In this document: piece by piece, positions 36,012 to 44,881 of the stretch | Layout: each line of letters begins with the position of its first letter | Position numbering within the stretch: the stretch's first letter is position 1 | DNA from: Acinetobacter lwoffii | GTDB lineage: Bacteria; Pseudomonadota; Gammaproteobacteria; Pseudomonadales; Moraxellaceae | Reading direction: 5' to 3' | Assembly (NCBI RefSeq): GCF_002321025.1 | Contig: NZ_DCLL01000035.1 | Coordinates: 21,326-85,325, forward strand | DNA length: 64,000 nt | Program-made: the position numbers and the translations under genes | Notes under the pieces: model-generated | Databases searched by the model: none | What the model was told of the DNA's origin: nothing | What the model saw: only the letters and a program-made list of their open reading frames with translations

Positions 36012-36080
36012 ATCAGGCCGTCCTGACGATTTTTCCTGTAAATTCCGATATGCAATTCACAAGGGAGGTCGTTCCTCCTA
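36012..36080 (-). ncRNA. Guanidine-II (mini-ykkC) riboswitch upstream of sugE
   Basis: Read on the minus strand, there are two small hairpins about 37 bases apart. The first is GGAGG-AACGA-CCTCC (36064-36078) and the second TCAGG-ACGG-CCTGA (36013-36026). Both loops hold ACGR (ACGA and ACGG), the defining feature of the guanidine-II class. It ends about 26 bases before the sugE start codon, close to the GGAGG ribosome-binding site, which fits control of translation by guanidine. The function of the downstream gene agrees. Confidence 0.88.
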
Positions 36081-36442
36081 GATATAAAAATTTTATAAAA
36101 CCACGTTGTAGCAATCTGGCTATTTTTACAAAACATGACTTATCGAGATACAACTTAACTTTGTCTTACGCAAATCTTCACGACATTCTTGCCTGATCTG
36201 GTTATGGTAGATGTTGAAAATGCCAAGTCAGAAATAGTTCTAATAATCGGGCAATTCATCCACAACAATTACATGAGAATGGACTCAGAATATTAAGTTA
36301 TACACATCAATTAAATTTAAACTATGTCTGGAGTAATTACATAATGAAACACAAATATGCGAGACATTGATCATTTTTTACTTGGTTGAATTATTAACTC
36401 TTGATTAACAAATAACCACTAAACACAAGGGTTATATGTAAT
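36081..36442. other. AT-rich intergenic stretch between sugE leader and rpe terminator
   Basis: About 360 bases with no convincing gene. It would hold the sugE promoter. It contains two isolated DnaA-box-like 9-mers: TTATACACA (36298-36306, perfect TTATNCACA) and TCATCCACA (36256-36264, one mismatch). Confidence 0.5.
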
Positions 36443-36472
36443 AAAAAAGAACCCAATTTGAGTTCTTTTTAT
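36443..36472. terminator. Intrinsic terminator, probably of rpe
   Basis: AAAAAGAAC and GTTCTTTTT flank a short imperfect stem (CAA/TTG), with T-rich sequence on both sides. It is the first terminator-like structure downstream of rpe (minus strand), about 145 bases past the stop, so the DnaA-box array lies in the rpe 3' untranslated region. Confidence 0.65.
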
Positions 36473-36529
36473 ACAGATTTTGTCTAAATCGCAATCAATC
36501 AGGCTACAAACGATTACATTTTATGCAAC

Positions 36530-36601
36530 ATATCCATATGGTTATCAACATAGATATCTACACACTTATCCATAAAGTTATCCACATATTTATGCACTTA
36601 T
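36530..36601 (+). repeat. Six tandem 12-bp DnaA-box-like iterons
   Basis: Six consecutive 12-mers start at 36530, 36542, 36554, 36566, 36578 and 36590, with no gaps. Their first nine bases are ATATCCATA, TTATCAACA, ATATCTACA, TTATCCATA, TTATCCACA (perfect DnaA box) and TTATGCACT. All point the same way. They lie directly downstream of the rpe stop. No dnaA, dnaN or other origin gene is in the window. Confidence 0.7.
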
Positions 36602-36614
36602 GAGTTTTTAACGA

Positions 36615-37301
36615 TTACAGTTGAACCTGTCCCACTCTCGCTAATTCCGCACGCATTTCATCAATCACAGCTTTATAATCCGGCTTGCCAAAAATAGCTG
36701 AACCCGCCACAAACATATCGGCACCCGCTTCGGCAATTTCACGGATATTGCTTGGCGTAACACCGCCATCAACTTCCAGACGAATATCACGACCTGAAGC
36801 ATCAATCAGTTTGCGTGCCTGACGCAATTTATCCAAAGTCATTGGAATAAATTTCTGTCCGCCAAAACCCGGGTTCACGCTCATGAGCAGGATTTGATCG
36901 ACTTTATCCAGCACATAGTCCAGATAATGCAGTGGCGTTGCTGGGTTAAATACTAAGCCCGCTTTGGCACCACCTGATTTGATCAACTGTAAAGAACGGT
37001 CAATATGATCAGACGCTTCCGGATGGAAAGTAATGATATCAGCACCCGCTTCAAGGAAATCCCCGATCATGCGATCCACCGGCTTGACCATCAAATGCAC
37101 ATCAATTGGCGCCTTGATCCCATAATTTTTCAAGGCCTTACAAACACCTGCACCAAAAGTCAGGTTCGGTACATAATGGTTGTCCATGACATCAAAATGA
37201 ACAACGTCTGCACCTGCTTCCAACACATTCTCGACTTCTTCACCTAAACGGGCAAAGTCAGCAGATAAAATAGAAGGGGCAATTAAATAAGGCTTGGACA
37301 T
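36615..37301 (-). CDS. rpe: Ribulose-phosphate 3-epimerase
   Basis: A 228-residue TIM-barrel enzyme that interconverts ribulose 5-phosphate and xylulose 5-phosphate in the pentose phosphate pathway. Motifs: APSILSADFARLGEE (about residues 8-22), VHFDVMDNHYVPNLTFG (about 34-50, metal-binding His and Asp), VDVHLMV-like IDVHLMVKP (about 66-74), MSVNPGFGGQKFI (about 140-152) and LEVDGGVTPSNI (about 175-186). Length is standard. It is a single gene; the DnaA-box array lies just after its stop. Confidence 0.97.
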   Translation of the reverse strand: MSKPYLIAPSILSADFARLGEEVENVLEAGADVVHFDVMDNHYVPNLTFGAGVCKALKNYGIKAPIDVHLMVKPVDRMIGDFLEAGADIITFHPEASDHIDRSLQLIKSGGAKAGLVFNPATPLHYLDYVLDKVDQILLMSVNPGFGGQKFIPMTLDKLRQARKLIDASGRDIRLEVDGGVTPSNIREIAEAGADMFVAGSAIFGKPDYKAVIDEMRAELARVGQVQL

Positions 37302-37469
37302 GGGAGAACCTGGCTTGTTGAAATTGGATTTTTCCCATTATATCAAATCCACTCCGGCTACTGTGATTCGATGTTGCAAGATTAAAACGCTGTGTAACGC
37401 TTTGATGCTTATGCCGGCATCACCGCCTGGTTTAAAGTGCAGAACAATGATGAATAGTGTAGAAGACTG

Positions 37470-37748
37470 ATGAAAAGTATTGCCCATATCCAGACGCAAC
37501 AAGCTTCACGAATTGCCAAACGCCTGGCCAATCACTGGAAACATAAATTTAATATTGATGTAACCGAACAGACTTTCCTGATTCATTTTCCAGGTGCAGA
37601 AGTGAGTCTGACACCCGAGGCAGATCATCTTACCGTAACGGTTCAGAGCAATGCTGATTCCACTGACCTGAATAAACTCGAAAATGTGGTTCTGGATCAT
37701 CTGATCCGTATGGGACAGGAAAATCTGACTGCTAACTGGCAAAGATAG
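37470..37748 (+). CDS. DUF2218-family small protein
   Basis: A 92-residue soluble protein of the DUF2218 type. The start matches the family pattern (AHIQTQQASRIAKRLANHW), followed by an acidic beta-rich part with GAEVSLTPEADHLTV and a C-terminal helical stretch ending LTANWQR. Function is unknown. It stands alone between rpe and the convergent M48 protease gene. Confidence 0.75.
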   Translation: MKSIAHIQTQQASRIAKRLANHWKHKFNIDVTEQTFLIHFPGAEVSLTPEADHLTVTVQSNADSTDLNKLENVVLDHLIRMGQENLTANWQR

Positions 37749-37792
37749 GTATTAAAAAGCCTTGATGATCAAGGCATAGCAATGATCAGAAA

Positions 37793-38935
37793 CTAAATAC
37801 GATGATTCGCCTGTTCATTAAAGGCATGAATACGCTCAATTCTTTTATCCAGTTCGGGGTGAGATTTCAGATATTTTTTAAACTTCCCGATCAGGCGAAT
37901 CCATTTCAGTTCGGTTTCTGTCAGGTGTCGGTCTTTTCCATCGATATTGAGAGTGAAATTTTTCATTTTTATAGTTTGCGATTCCTCTGCCAGTATTCTG
38001 GCATTTTCCACCCGCTGCAAAAAGTTAGACAAGTGAATACTGGAAATCTGCTGTTGATGCAAATGCTGCATGGCATAGTCATCGGCATCCAGTTCAATCG
38101 CTTGTGAGTATCCAGCATCAGTCAACACGACTACAGAGGCTGTGACCACATCACTTAAATCTCCGGTCACCAAGGCAAACAGTCCCGCCGCCCCCAGATT
38201 GGAAATCACTTTTTGCATGCTGTGCTTCTGTACCAGATGGCCTTGTTCATGGGCCAGTACTGCAAGGACTTCTTCATCGGTACCGCTGATTTTCACCAGT
38301 TCATCAGTCACAATAATGGTGTTATTCGGGATGGCTGCGGCATTCATGCCCATGCTTGATCCGCCTTGACGGAAAATAATCTTTGCCGGTGGTCCAACGG
38401 CAATCTTTTGTTCATACAAAGTTTTTAATCGTGTCTGCTGTTCTGCCGGAAGTGTACTTGGCTGGGTCTGGGCAATTAATTGCTGCTCTGTCCGGTTGCC
38501 TACTTCAACCAGAATCTGCTCCGGAAGAAGTTTTGCCAGTTGTTTGGCGCTATAAGGAATCCCCCATTTTAAAATAACAATTACTACACTAATCACGATG
38601 ATCATGGAAAAGAAAATCAGGATTGGTGAACGTTCAAACTTCCAGATCGCATGATAAATATCTTTATGTTTAATCCCGAGCCAATGCGGCGCTTTGCTTA
38701 AAAACTCAATCCGACGCTCTTCAGGCAACTCAATAATCGGTTTACGACCACCGACACCCCCAATATAAGCCATGTCCGGATAAGCAAAATAAAAATCTGC
38801 ATCGCTAACTTGTGCTGGAACATCCTCATCAAGTTTCAAGGCAATTCCTTGTTGCTGATCCGGCACAATCCAGGCACGACGGGCTTCAGCGAGAATTCCA
38901 TCATAAAACTTAACTTCGACAGGTCGTTTCATCAC
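37793..38935 (-). CDS. M48-family membrane-bound zinc metalloprotease
   Basis: A 380-residue protein with a cytosolic N-terminal part, one clear transmembrane helix (about residues 103-124) and an M48 peptidase domain. The zinc motif HEQGH is at about residues 228-232, in VLAVLAHEQGHLVQKHS. The downstream Glu ligand probably lies in AIELDADDYAMQHL (about 278-291). The family includes HtpX and YggG-like proteases that act in membrane or envelope quality control. It follows the DUF898 gene by 8 bases and is surely co-transcribed with it. Confidence 0.9.
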   Translation of the reverse strand: MMKRPVEVKFYDGILAEARRAWIVPDQQQGIALKLDEDVPAQVSDADFYFAYPDMAYIGGVGGRKPIIELPEERRIEFLSKAPHWLGIKHKDIYHAIWKFERSPILIFFSMIIVISVVIVILKWGIPYSAKQLAKLLPEQILVEVGNRTEQQLIAQTQPSTLPAEQQTRLKTLYEQKIAVGPPAKIIFRQGGSSMGMNAAAIPNNTIIVTDELVKISGTDEEVLAVLAHEQGHLVQKHSMQKVISNLGAAGLFALVTGDLSDVVTASVVVLTDAGYSQAIELDADDYAMQHLHQQQISSIHLSNFLQRVENARILAEESQTIKMKNFTLNIDGKDRHLTETELKWIRLIGKFKKYLKSHPELDKRIERIHAFNEQANHRI

Positions 38936-38943
38936 ATTTACTC

Positions 38944-40065
38944 CTATAGCGACGCATCGAAATCAAATACGTCCAGGATTTCATCGGCCAAGGCACTTGG
39001 GTCAGGTTGCAAGATATGCTTCAGGTCAGTTTCATCGTCTACTACATAGAGTTCTAAGTGTTTTAACTGATATTCATATAAACGGATGACAGCCCAAGGT
39101 GTCATTAAGCCCAGACTAAGAACACGTATCATCCAGTTGCTCAGCACAATCCAGCTATAACGCCATGTCGTGACCCGTGTTTTAAAGTAACTTTGACCAA
39201 GCTCCACATGATTCCAGGTAATGATGTATAAACGTGCAGAAATAATCGGCCAGACCAGCGCCAGACAAAGCAGATAGCTAAGCAGTAAACCCAGACTAAA
39301 CAAATTGGTTCCAATCCGGTCCACCCAGTACACTACTGCTGCAAGCCAGCCAATACCAACCAGCAGGCAAAGACCAAAGGGCAGATAAACGGCAGACATA
39401 AATTTGGACCAGTTAATATTCAGCTTGAATTGCAGCTGACCAATCGATAAATGATTAAAGCAATAGCGTTTATAGAGCCAGATCATCACCGGACTAAACA
39501 GCAGCAAAGTAAAGATATTGATCAGGATGGCCAGAAATAAGACCCTATAAGCCTCACGGTTGCTGCCATTAAAATAAAAACGCACATTGCCATATTTGCT
39601 ATTTCTAGCCTTGAATTTCAGCGTCATCCGAATGAGCCAGGGCAAACACAGCGCAGCGACCATCAATAAAGAACTGGTGGCAAGGATTGAATAGTTGGTC
39701 AGTACAACGGTGACCAGATACAGTTCCAGTGCAAACAGACGACCCAGCAGGATCCGGCTCGGCATGGCCACAAAGTCGAAGCGATGTTTTAAAAATTGGG
39801 TATTGCCGTAGAAATAACGCATACGGCGTGCCTTGACCCAAGGGCTGTACAAGGTCAATGTCACAATGGTCAGCATCAGATTCACCATCCAGATACCAAA
39901 ATATTCGGATGCACTGCCATGAAATCTGAATCCATAACGCTGATATTTAGGGCAGACTGAAAGCGTGGCTTCAGTCGAAAAACTTGAAGCAGCCGGAAAT
40001 AATGGCTCACTAACACGAATACCGTCTGCTGCATGACGATCCCAATTTTTTATACTTTTATACAT
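38944..40065 (-). CDS. DUF898 (YjgN-family) polytopic membrane protein
   Basis: A 373-residue inner-membrane protein with about six to eight hydrophobic helices. It carries the YjgN/DUF898 pattern: FRFHGSASEYFGIWMVNLML near residue 47, TLYSPWVKARRMRYFYGNT (about 75-93), a repeat of the same pattern later (FYFNGSNREAYRVL) and NHLSIGQLQFKL. The internal duplication is normal for the family. Function is unknown. It is paired with the M48 protease gene 8 bases downstream; the same pairing suggests a shared envelope role. Confidence 0.85.
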   Translation of the reverse strand: MYKSIKNWDRHAADGIRVSEPLFPAASSFSTEATLSVCPKYQRYGFRFHGSASEYFGIWMVNLMLTIVTLTLYSPWVKARRMRYFYGNTQFLKHRFDFVAMPSRILLGRLFALELYLVTVVLTNYSILATSSLLMVAALCLPWLIRMTLKFKARNSKYGNVRFYFNGSNREAYRVLFLAILINIFTLLLFSPVMIWLYKRYCFNHLSIGQLQFKLNINWSKFMSAVYLPFGLCLLVGIGWLAAVVYWVDRIGTNLFSLGLLLSYLLCLALVWPIISARLYIITWNHVELGQSYFKTRVTTWRYSWIVLSNWMIRVLSLGLMTPWAVIRLYEYQLKHLELYVVDDETDLKHILQPDPSALADEILDVFDFDASL

Positions 40066-40077
40066 CTGATATTAAAA

Positions 40078-40116
40078 GAAAAACCCCCAGAATGTAAAAA
40101 CATTTTGGAGGTTTTT
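40078..40116. terminator. Intrinsic terminator between fghA and the DUF898 gene
   Basis: AAAACCCCCAGAATGT and ACATTTTGGAGGTTTTT form a long, slightly imperfect stem with T-runs on either side. On the minus strand it ends fghA before DUF898. Confidence 0.85.
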
Positions 40117-40153
40117 AATTTTTTTGGCTTTGCTACATATCTGCAGTCCTACT

Positions 40154-40990
40154 TTAAGGATTTAACTGCACGGCATGGAATTGCAAATGATCATCTACGA
40201 AACTTTGAATAAAGTAATAGCCATGATCATAGCCCTGATGTTCACGCAAAGTCAGCGGCTGGTTCACGGCATCACAAGCTTGCTGAAACAGGGCTGGATT
40301 GAGCTGGTTATAGAACTGGTCCGAAAAACCCTGATCAATCAGGATATCGCTAAATAATGCGCCCTTTTCTTGAACCAAAGCGGTCGCATCATGTTTCAGC
40401 CATTCCTCTTTCTCAGTACCCAGATAATTCGAGAATGCCTTGTCACCCCAAGGACACTGACTCGGTGCACAAATCGGTGCAAAGGCTGAAACAGATTTAA
40501 ATTTTTCTGGATATTTATATGCCAAGGTCAATGCGCCATGACCGCCCATAGAGTGGCCGAAGATGCCGATCTTGCCGGGATGAATCACGAACTCCTCAGT
40601 GACCAGTGCATAAAGCTCATCGACAATAAAGCTTTCCATCTGATAATGTTCAGCCCATGGTGCCTGAGTGGCATTAATATAAAAACCTGCACCCTGACCG
40701 ATATCCCAGTTGTCGCCTTCTGCCACGCTTTCACCACGTGGTGAGGTATCTGGTGTAATCAGAATCAAGCCAAGTTGCGCCGCCAAACGCTGTGCATGCG
40801 CCTTGATGGCAAAGGTTTCTTCGGTACAGGTCAAACCTGCCAGATAGAATAATGCCGGACAGCTGTGACCTTCTAAAGCTTGAGGCGGCAGAAAAATGCC
40901 AAATTTAGTCGGTGTTTTAAGATAGCGTGAATCAAAACGATAAATCCGCTGTTCACCTTCAAAGCTTCTATTGTTCTGTATAAGTTCCAT
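40154..40990 (-). CDS. fghA: S-formylglutathione hydrolase
   Basis: A 278-residue esterase-D type serine hydrolase that splits S-formylglutathione into formate and glutathione in formaldehyde detoxification. The start pattern includes LPPQALEGHSCPALFYLAGLTCTEE; the nucleophile elbow is GHSMGGHGAL (Ser about residue 145), the Asp is near SDQFY (about 223) and the His in GYDHGYYFI (about 257). It is single here, with no glutathione-dependent formaldehyde dehydrogenase gene beside it. Confidence 0.95.
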   Translation of the reverse strand: MELIQNNRSFEGEQRIYRFDSRYLKTPTKFGIFLPPQALEGHSCPALFYLAGLTCTEETFAIKAHAQRLAAQLGLILITPDTSPRGESVAEGDNWDIGQGAGFYINATQAPWAEHYQMESFIVDELYALVTEEFVIHPGKIGIFGHSMGGHGALTLAYKYPEKFKSVSAFAPICAPSQCPWGDKAFSNYLGTEKEEWLKHDATALVQEKGALFSDILIDQGFSDQFYNQLNPALFQQACDAVNQPLTLREHQGYDHGYYFIQSFVDDHLQFHAVQLNP

Positions 40991-41033
40991 GGCTATTCCT
41001 TATTATTACAACCGGTCTGTGGATGACATTGAT

Positions 41034-42416
41034 CTAGGGAGATGGTGTCGCCGTACTGGTCTGTGGAAATAAACGTTGCTCCAGTTGTGGCAACATCAAT
41101 TCCATATTCTTACCGATGACCCATTGCGGTTCTGATGGCTCAAAACCTTGAGCTGATTCCCATTTTGCTACGGTATCTGTGGCCTGTGCGAAAGCGCTTT
41201 GCAAGCTGCTATTTTCACGCATTGCTTCGTCAAAGAACGCACGACCAAAATAGGTATAATCCGCTTCATTCGAACAGCCAAAAGACTGACGGTCGGCTGC
41301 CGAAGCCGTAATCACCAAGGTATTATCATTCTGTAAAGCTGAAGCAAAACTGCCTGAAAAACATGCCGAGATCACAATCACGCGCCAGCGTATGCCTGAT
41401 GCATCCAGTGTCTCACGCAACCATTTTGGATCGACTTGTGCCAGATCCAGCGGGGCATTTTCCATTTCAAATACATTCGGCAAACCGTGAGAGGTCATAT
41501 ATAAAAACAACACATCACTTTCCCGGTTCATCTGCTGCCCCATACGGCGTAATGCCAGCTCCATACTGGTTTTGGAAGCAATCGGCATGGTGGTACGTGT
41601 CGCTGGATGATTGACCAAGGCAATCGATCGGCCAAAAGTACCAAAACGGGTATCAAACTGTTCTTTAATCCGCTCGACTTCAGAATGGAATACATCCTGA
41701 TAGCTCGCTCCAGCCACTCCCATGAAATACCAGTGCGACTGTGCGAATTCACCATATTCGATATTTTCCAGCGCTTTGTTCAGCAGAGTTGGCTGGGCAT
41801 AGAAAGCATCTTCGGCAAAACTCGGTGGAATTTCTTCGACTTTCCAGATCGGCTGATCTTTGACTGAAATCTGCCAGACCACCAGGGTAAACAAGGTCGC
41901 CAGCATAATCAGGGCACGTTCCCACCACGGCCATTTTAATTCACGTGAAATCACCCAGACCACTGCCAGACTTTGCCAGACAAATAGCATGACAAAGAGC
42001 GTTGGAATATAGTCGTAGAGGATATACGGCAGATAATCCAGATCACCCAGATACTGGATCAGGCACTGGAACAGCATGATATGGGTATCTAACACCAGCC
42101 ATAACAAGGCTGGCACTAGCATCAAGCGTGGATTATTGACCCGCTGCGACAAAAAAATACCGACAATCAGGGCAATGAAAGGCCATAGCGCATAACTGAT
42201 CAGGCCTTGAGAGTTAAAATCTCCCATACGGCCTGAACTGAGCCAGCTAAACAAACTGTTGGCGCAGCCACCCAAAATCCCCCAGAACACCAGTTGCATG
42301 ATGGACGGACGGACCAGTTGTAAAGAACGCCTAGACCCCAGAAATAACCACATCCCGGCAATTTGGTTGCTCTTAAAATCGTGCCAAAAATTAATGGAGG
42401 GTTTAAAGTCGATCAT
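41034..42416 (-). CDS. C13-family (legumain-like) cysteine peptidase with N-terminal membrane domain
   Basis: A 460-residue protein. The first half (about residues 35-185) holds four to five transmembrane helices; the second half is a caspase-like C13 peptidase domain. The catalytic His is in MTSHGLPNVFEM (about residue 309) and the Cys in VIVISACFSGSF (about 352), followed by ITASAADRQSFGCSNEADYTYFG, which is characteristic of bacterial C13 proteins. Legumain-type enzymes cleave after Asn or Asp; the bacterial substrate is unknown. The membrane anchor puts the peptidase domain on one side of the inner membrane, probably the periplasm. It follows rsmJ by about 120 bases. Confidence 0.85.
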   Translation of the reverse strand: MIDFKPSINFWHDFKSNQIAGMWLFLGSRRSLQLVRPSIMQLVFWGILGGCANSLFSWLSSGRMGDFNSQGLISYALWPFIALIVGIFLSQRVNNPRLMLVPALLWLVLDTHIMLFQCLIQYLGDLDYLPYILYDYIPTLFVMLFVWQSLAVVWVISRELKWPWWERALIMLATLFTLVVWQISVKDQPIWKVEEIPPSFAEDAFYAQPTLLNKALENIEYGEFAQSHWYFMGVAGASYQDVFHSEVERIKEQFDTRFGTFGRSIALVNHPATRTTMPIASKTSMELALRRMGQQMNRESDVLFLYMTSHGLPNVFEMENAPLDLAQVDPKWLRETLDASGIRWRVIVISACFSGSFASALQNDNTLVITASAADRQSFGCSNEADYTYFGRAFFDEAMRENSSLQSAFAQATDTVAKWESAQGFEPSEPQWVIGKNMELMLPQLEQRLFPQTSTATPSP

Positions 42417-42536
42417 AGGATTTCAAGGAGATGAGTGGCTCGCTAATGTGCTGAATAAGTTTATGCTTGATAAGCATTTAATCAATGCTAATTTTAAATA
42501 TATAACAAATCTTTGCTTAATAAAGAAGCCATTATC

Positions 42537-43358
42537 CTATTCAGCTACAAGTTCATGCTGAAAATACGCATCAAAGCGACAAGCATCGCCTTGCCATTGA
42601 TGATTTGGCTCTTTTCCAGCTAGAAATACCGCCAGACGCGGACGTTTGACCACAACACGTTTGCCAATTTTCTGCGCCAGTTCCAGTAAGTTGTCGCCCA
42701 GATCCATTTCACCATCTTCAGGCAATAACATATGCAACAGCTGCATCTGTTTTTTCACTTGCGCCTGTTTCTTGACTGCCTGCTGGTTTTGATCCCGCTG
42801 TGGGAACATTGGATCAAGATAAACTACATCGACAATTTGATGCTGCTGGGCCTGTTGCTGCAGATAATCGGCTGAATCAGAAAAAACCAAATGAATCCGT
42901 GATACGACCTGACTTAGAAATGCATCCGACTGGGCACGCGTATGGGTATCTTCAAGCAAGGTGAACAAAATCGGATGCCGTTCAACCAAGGTCACTTGCG
43001 CACCTAAATGTGCCATCAACAGACTGTCATGTCCCAGACCCGCAGTCGCATCAACTAAGCTTGGTTTTTCACTTAAATTACAGGCACGTGCAATCATTTC
43101 TGACTTTAAAGATGCGCGTTTTAAACGCCCGGTTTCCGCTTGCCAGTCCGGTTGCATCTTCATGCCGTTGGCACATAACCAGAGTCCGTCAGCATCAACA
43201 CAAAGGGCCAGTTCAGGATTTAAACGGAAAAAACGTGCATTGAGTTTTTCAACAGTTTCAATCTCGACCTGTACCCCACGAGAAGAAAGCACAGCCTCGA
43301 AGTGCTGTGCTTTCTCTTGATCGTCAGATTCGGCATATAAGCGAATCGCGCTTACCAT
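42537..43358 (-). CDS. rsmJ: 16S rRNA (guanine(1516)-N(2))-methyltransferase RsmJ
   Basis: A 273-residue SAM-dependent rRNA methyltransferase. Motif I reads LVDATAGLGHDSLLMA (about residues 100-115), followed by VTLVERHP, and the catalytic region VVYLDPMFPQRD (about 180-191) matches the YLDPMFP pattern of RsmJ (YhiQ). The start at ATG 43358 (MVSAIRLYAE) overlaps the uppP stop by 7 bases, so the two are coupled. It ends the tsaB-uppP-rsmJ run. Confidence 0.95.
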   Translation of the reverse strand: MVSAIRLYAESDDQEKAQHFEAVLSSRGVQVEIETVEKLNARFFRLNPELALCVDADGLWLCANGMKMQPDWQAETGRLKRASLKSEMIARACNLSEKPSLVDATAGLGHDSLLMAHLGAQVTLVERHPILFTLLEDTHTRAQSDAFLSQVVSRIHLVFSDSADYLQQQAQQHQIVDVVYLDPMFPQRDQNQQAVKKQAQVKKQMQLLHMLLPEDGEMDLGDNLLELAQKIGKRVVVKRPRLAVFLAGKEPNHQWQGDACRFDAYFQHELVAE

Positions 43359-44176
43359 AATTTCCAACCTGTATAGGCAAATAATAAAATCAGCAGACCC
43401 GAAGCAATACGATACCAGGCAAAGATCATAAAGTCGCGTTTGGCCACATAAGCGACCAGCGCACGGATTAATATCAATGCCGAGATAAAGGAAACCAGAA
43501 GCCCAACCCCAATCACGGTCCAGTCTTCAGTGGTATTTAAGACATCATAGCTTTGATAAAGATCTAGCAGGCCAGCACCAATAATCACCGGAATACCCAG
43601 AAAAAATGAGAATTCAGTCGCTGCTTTACGGGACACACCCAAGAACATCGCACCGATAATGGTTGCGCCTGAACGGGAAGTCCCCGGTATCAAGGATAAA
43701 ACCTGAATCAGGCCAATCCAGATCGCATCTCTAATGCTGAGTTCTTCAACTTCATGTACACGGACTTGTGGTGGATTCTTTTCAATCCAGATAATGATCA
43801 AACCGCCGACAATCAAACCAATGGCAATTGCAATATCATTAAACAGTAATTGTTTGACGGTTTGTCCCAGAGTCAGACCAATCAATATAATCGGAATAGA
43901 AGCCAGAATCAGGCCAATGCCTAAACGGCGACCTTGTGGTTCACCGCTGACAATCCCGGTCGCTGCCCCCCAAAGACGTGCCCAATATTCATAAATAACG
44001 GCAGCAATTGCCCCCATCTGGATCGCGATGACGAATACATCACTCTTTTCCTTGGTCCAGAAATTCATTAATTCTGATGCCAAAATCAAATGGCCGGTAC
44101 TGGAAATAGGCAAAAACTCAGTAATGCCTTCGATAATACCCATGATGGCCGCTTTGAGTAGCAGTAAAAGATCCAT
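43352..44176 (-). CDS. uppP: Undecaprenyl-diphosphatase
   Basis: A 274-residue polytopic inner-membrane phosphatase (BacA/UppP) that recycles undecaprenyl diphosphate for peptidoglycan and other cell-wall polymers. The family motifs are EGITEFLPISSTGHLILA (about residues 16-33) and PGTSRSGATIIGAMFLGVSR (about 163-182). About eight membrane helices. Length is standard. It sits 16 bases after tsaB and overlaps rsmJ. Confidence 0.97.
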   Translation of the reverse strand: MDLLLLLKAAIMGIIEGITEFLPISSTGHLILASELMNFWTKEKSDVFVIAIQMGAIAAVIYEYWARLWGAATGIVSGEPQGRRLGIGLILASIPIILIGLTLGQTVKQLLFNDIAIAIGLIVGGLIIIWIEKNPPQVRVHEVEELSIRDAIWIGLIQVLSLIPGTSRSGATIIGAMFLGVSRKAATEFSFFLGIPVIIGAGLLDLYQSYDVLNTTEDWTVIGVGLLVSFISALILIRALVAYVAKRDFMIFAWYRIASGLLILLFAYTGWKLW

Positions 44177-44192
44177 GCTTTATCCTAATTAA

Positions 44193-44858
44193 TTATGCTT
44201 TGCCTTGTTCTGGAATTTTTTTCCACGCGTTATCGCGTAAATATACGGGTAATGCCAATTCTGCACTCACCCAGTTTTCTGCTTGTGCCGCTGCACGTGC
44301 AATGCTGGCGATATCCTGTGCGGTGGCATGCACATCTTTATAAATTGAAGTTTCACTTTGTACCAGTTCAGCACCTGAACCTACCGGGGTAAAGCGCACA
44401 GCTTGGCTACCTTCTGCATAACTTAACAGTTGCTCATCATCGACCGGTTGCATAATTCCTTGGGCATCCAGTTGATAGCTCGCGATATAGACTTCGCTCA
44501 TACGGGCATCCAATACCGCAGACACTTCAGTCAGACCGTGCAAGCGGTAGGCTGCTTGTGCCAAAGCTTGCAAAGTCGACACCGGAATTACCGGCACATC
44601 ATTTGACCAAGCCAAGGCCTGAGTCACGGCAGCATTAATACGCACACCGCTAAAAGAACCTGGACCACGACTAAAGGCAATCGCGGTCAAATCAGCAATG
44701 GCCAGTCCAAGATCTTGCAGACCTTGTTCAATCATCGGGAGAATCGTTTGCGTTTGTGCCTTGGCGCGCGCATCAAGCTGAAAAAATAGTTCTTGAGTAT
44801 CATCGATTACAGAAACGGAACACTGCTCATTGGCAGTCTCCAATGCCAGCACTTTCAT
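44193..44858 (-). CDS. tsaB: tRNA threonylcarbamoyladenosine biosynthesis protein TsaB
   Basis: A 221-residue ASKHA-fold protein that works with TsaD and TsaE to make the t6A modification of tRNAs that read ANN codons. It begins MKVLALETANEQCSVSV, has AIAFSRGPGSFSGVRI (about residues 62-77) and the ARMSEVYIASYQ segment. The open frame extends to 44978, but the start at 44858 matches the family N-terminus; the upstream part covers terminators of the preceding gene. It leads the tsaB-uppP-rsmJ run. Confidence 0.95.
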   Translation of the reverse strand: MKVLALETANEQCSVSVIDDTQELFFQLDARAKAQTQTILPMIEQGLQDLGLAIADLTAIAFSRGPGSFSGVRINAAVTQALAWSNDVPVIPVSTLQALAQAAYRLHGLTEVSAVLDARMSEVYIASYQLDAQGIMQPVDDEQLLSYAEGSQAVRFTPVGSGAELVQSETSIYKDVHATAQDIASIARAAAQAENWVSAELALPVYLRDNAWKKIPEQGKA

Positions 44859-44881
44859 GCACAACCTTAATTCAGAGAATA

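Noticed and set aside
36530..36601. Chromosomal oriC
   Set aside because: The boxes are DnaA-like, but no dnaA, dnaN, rpmH, gidA or parAB is nearby and no clear AT-rich unwinding element flanks them, so I do not call an origin.
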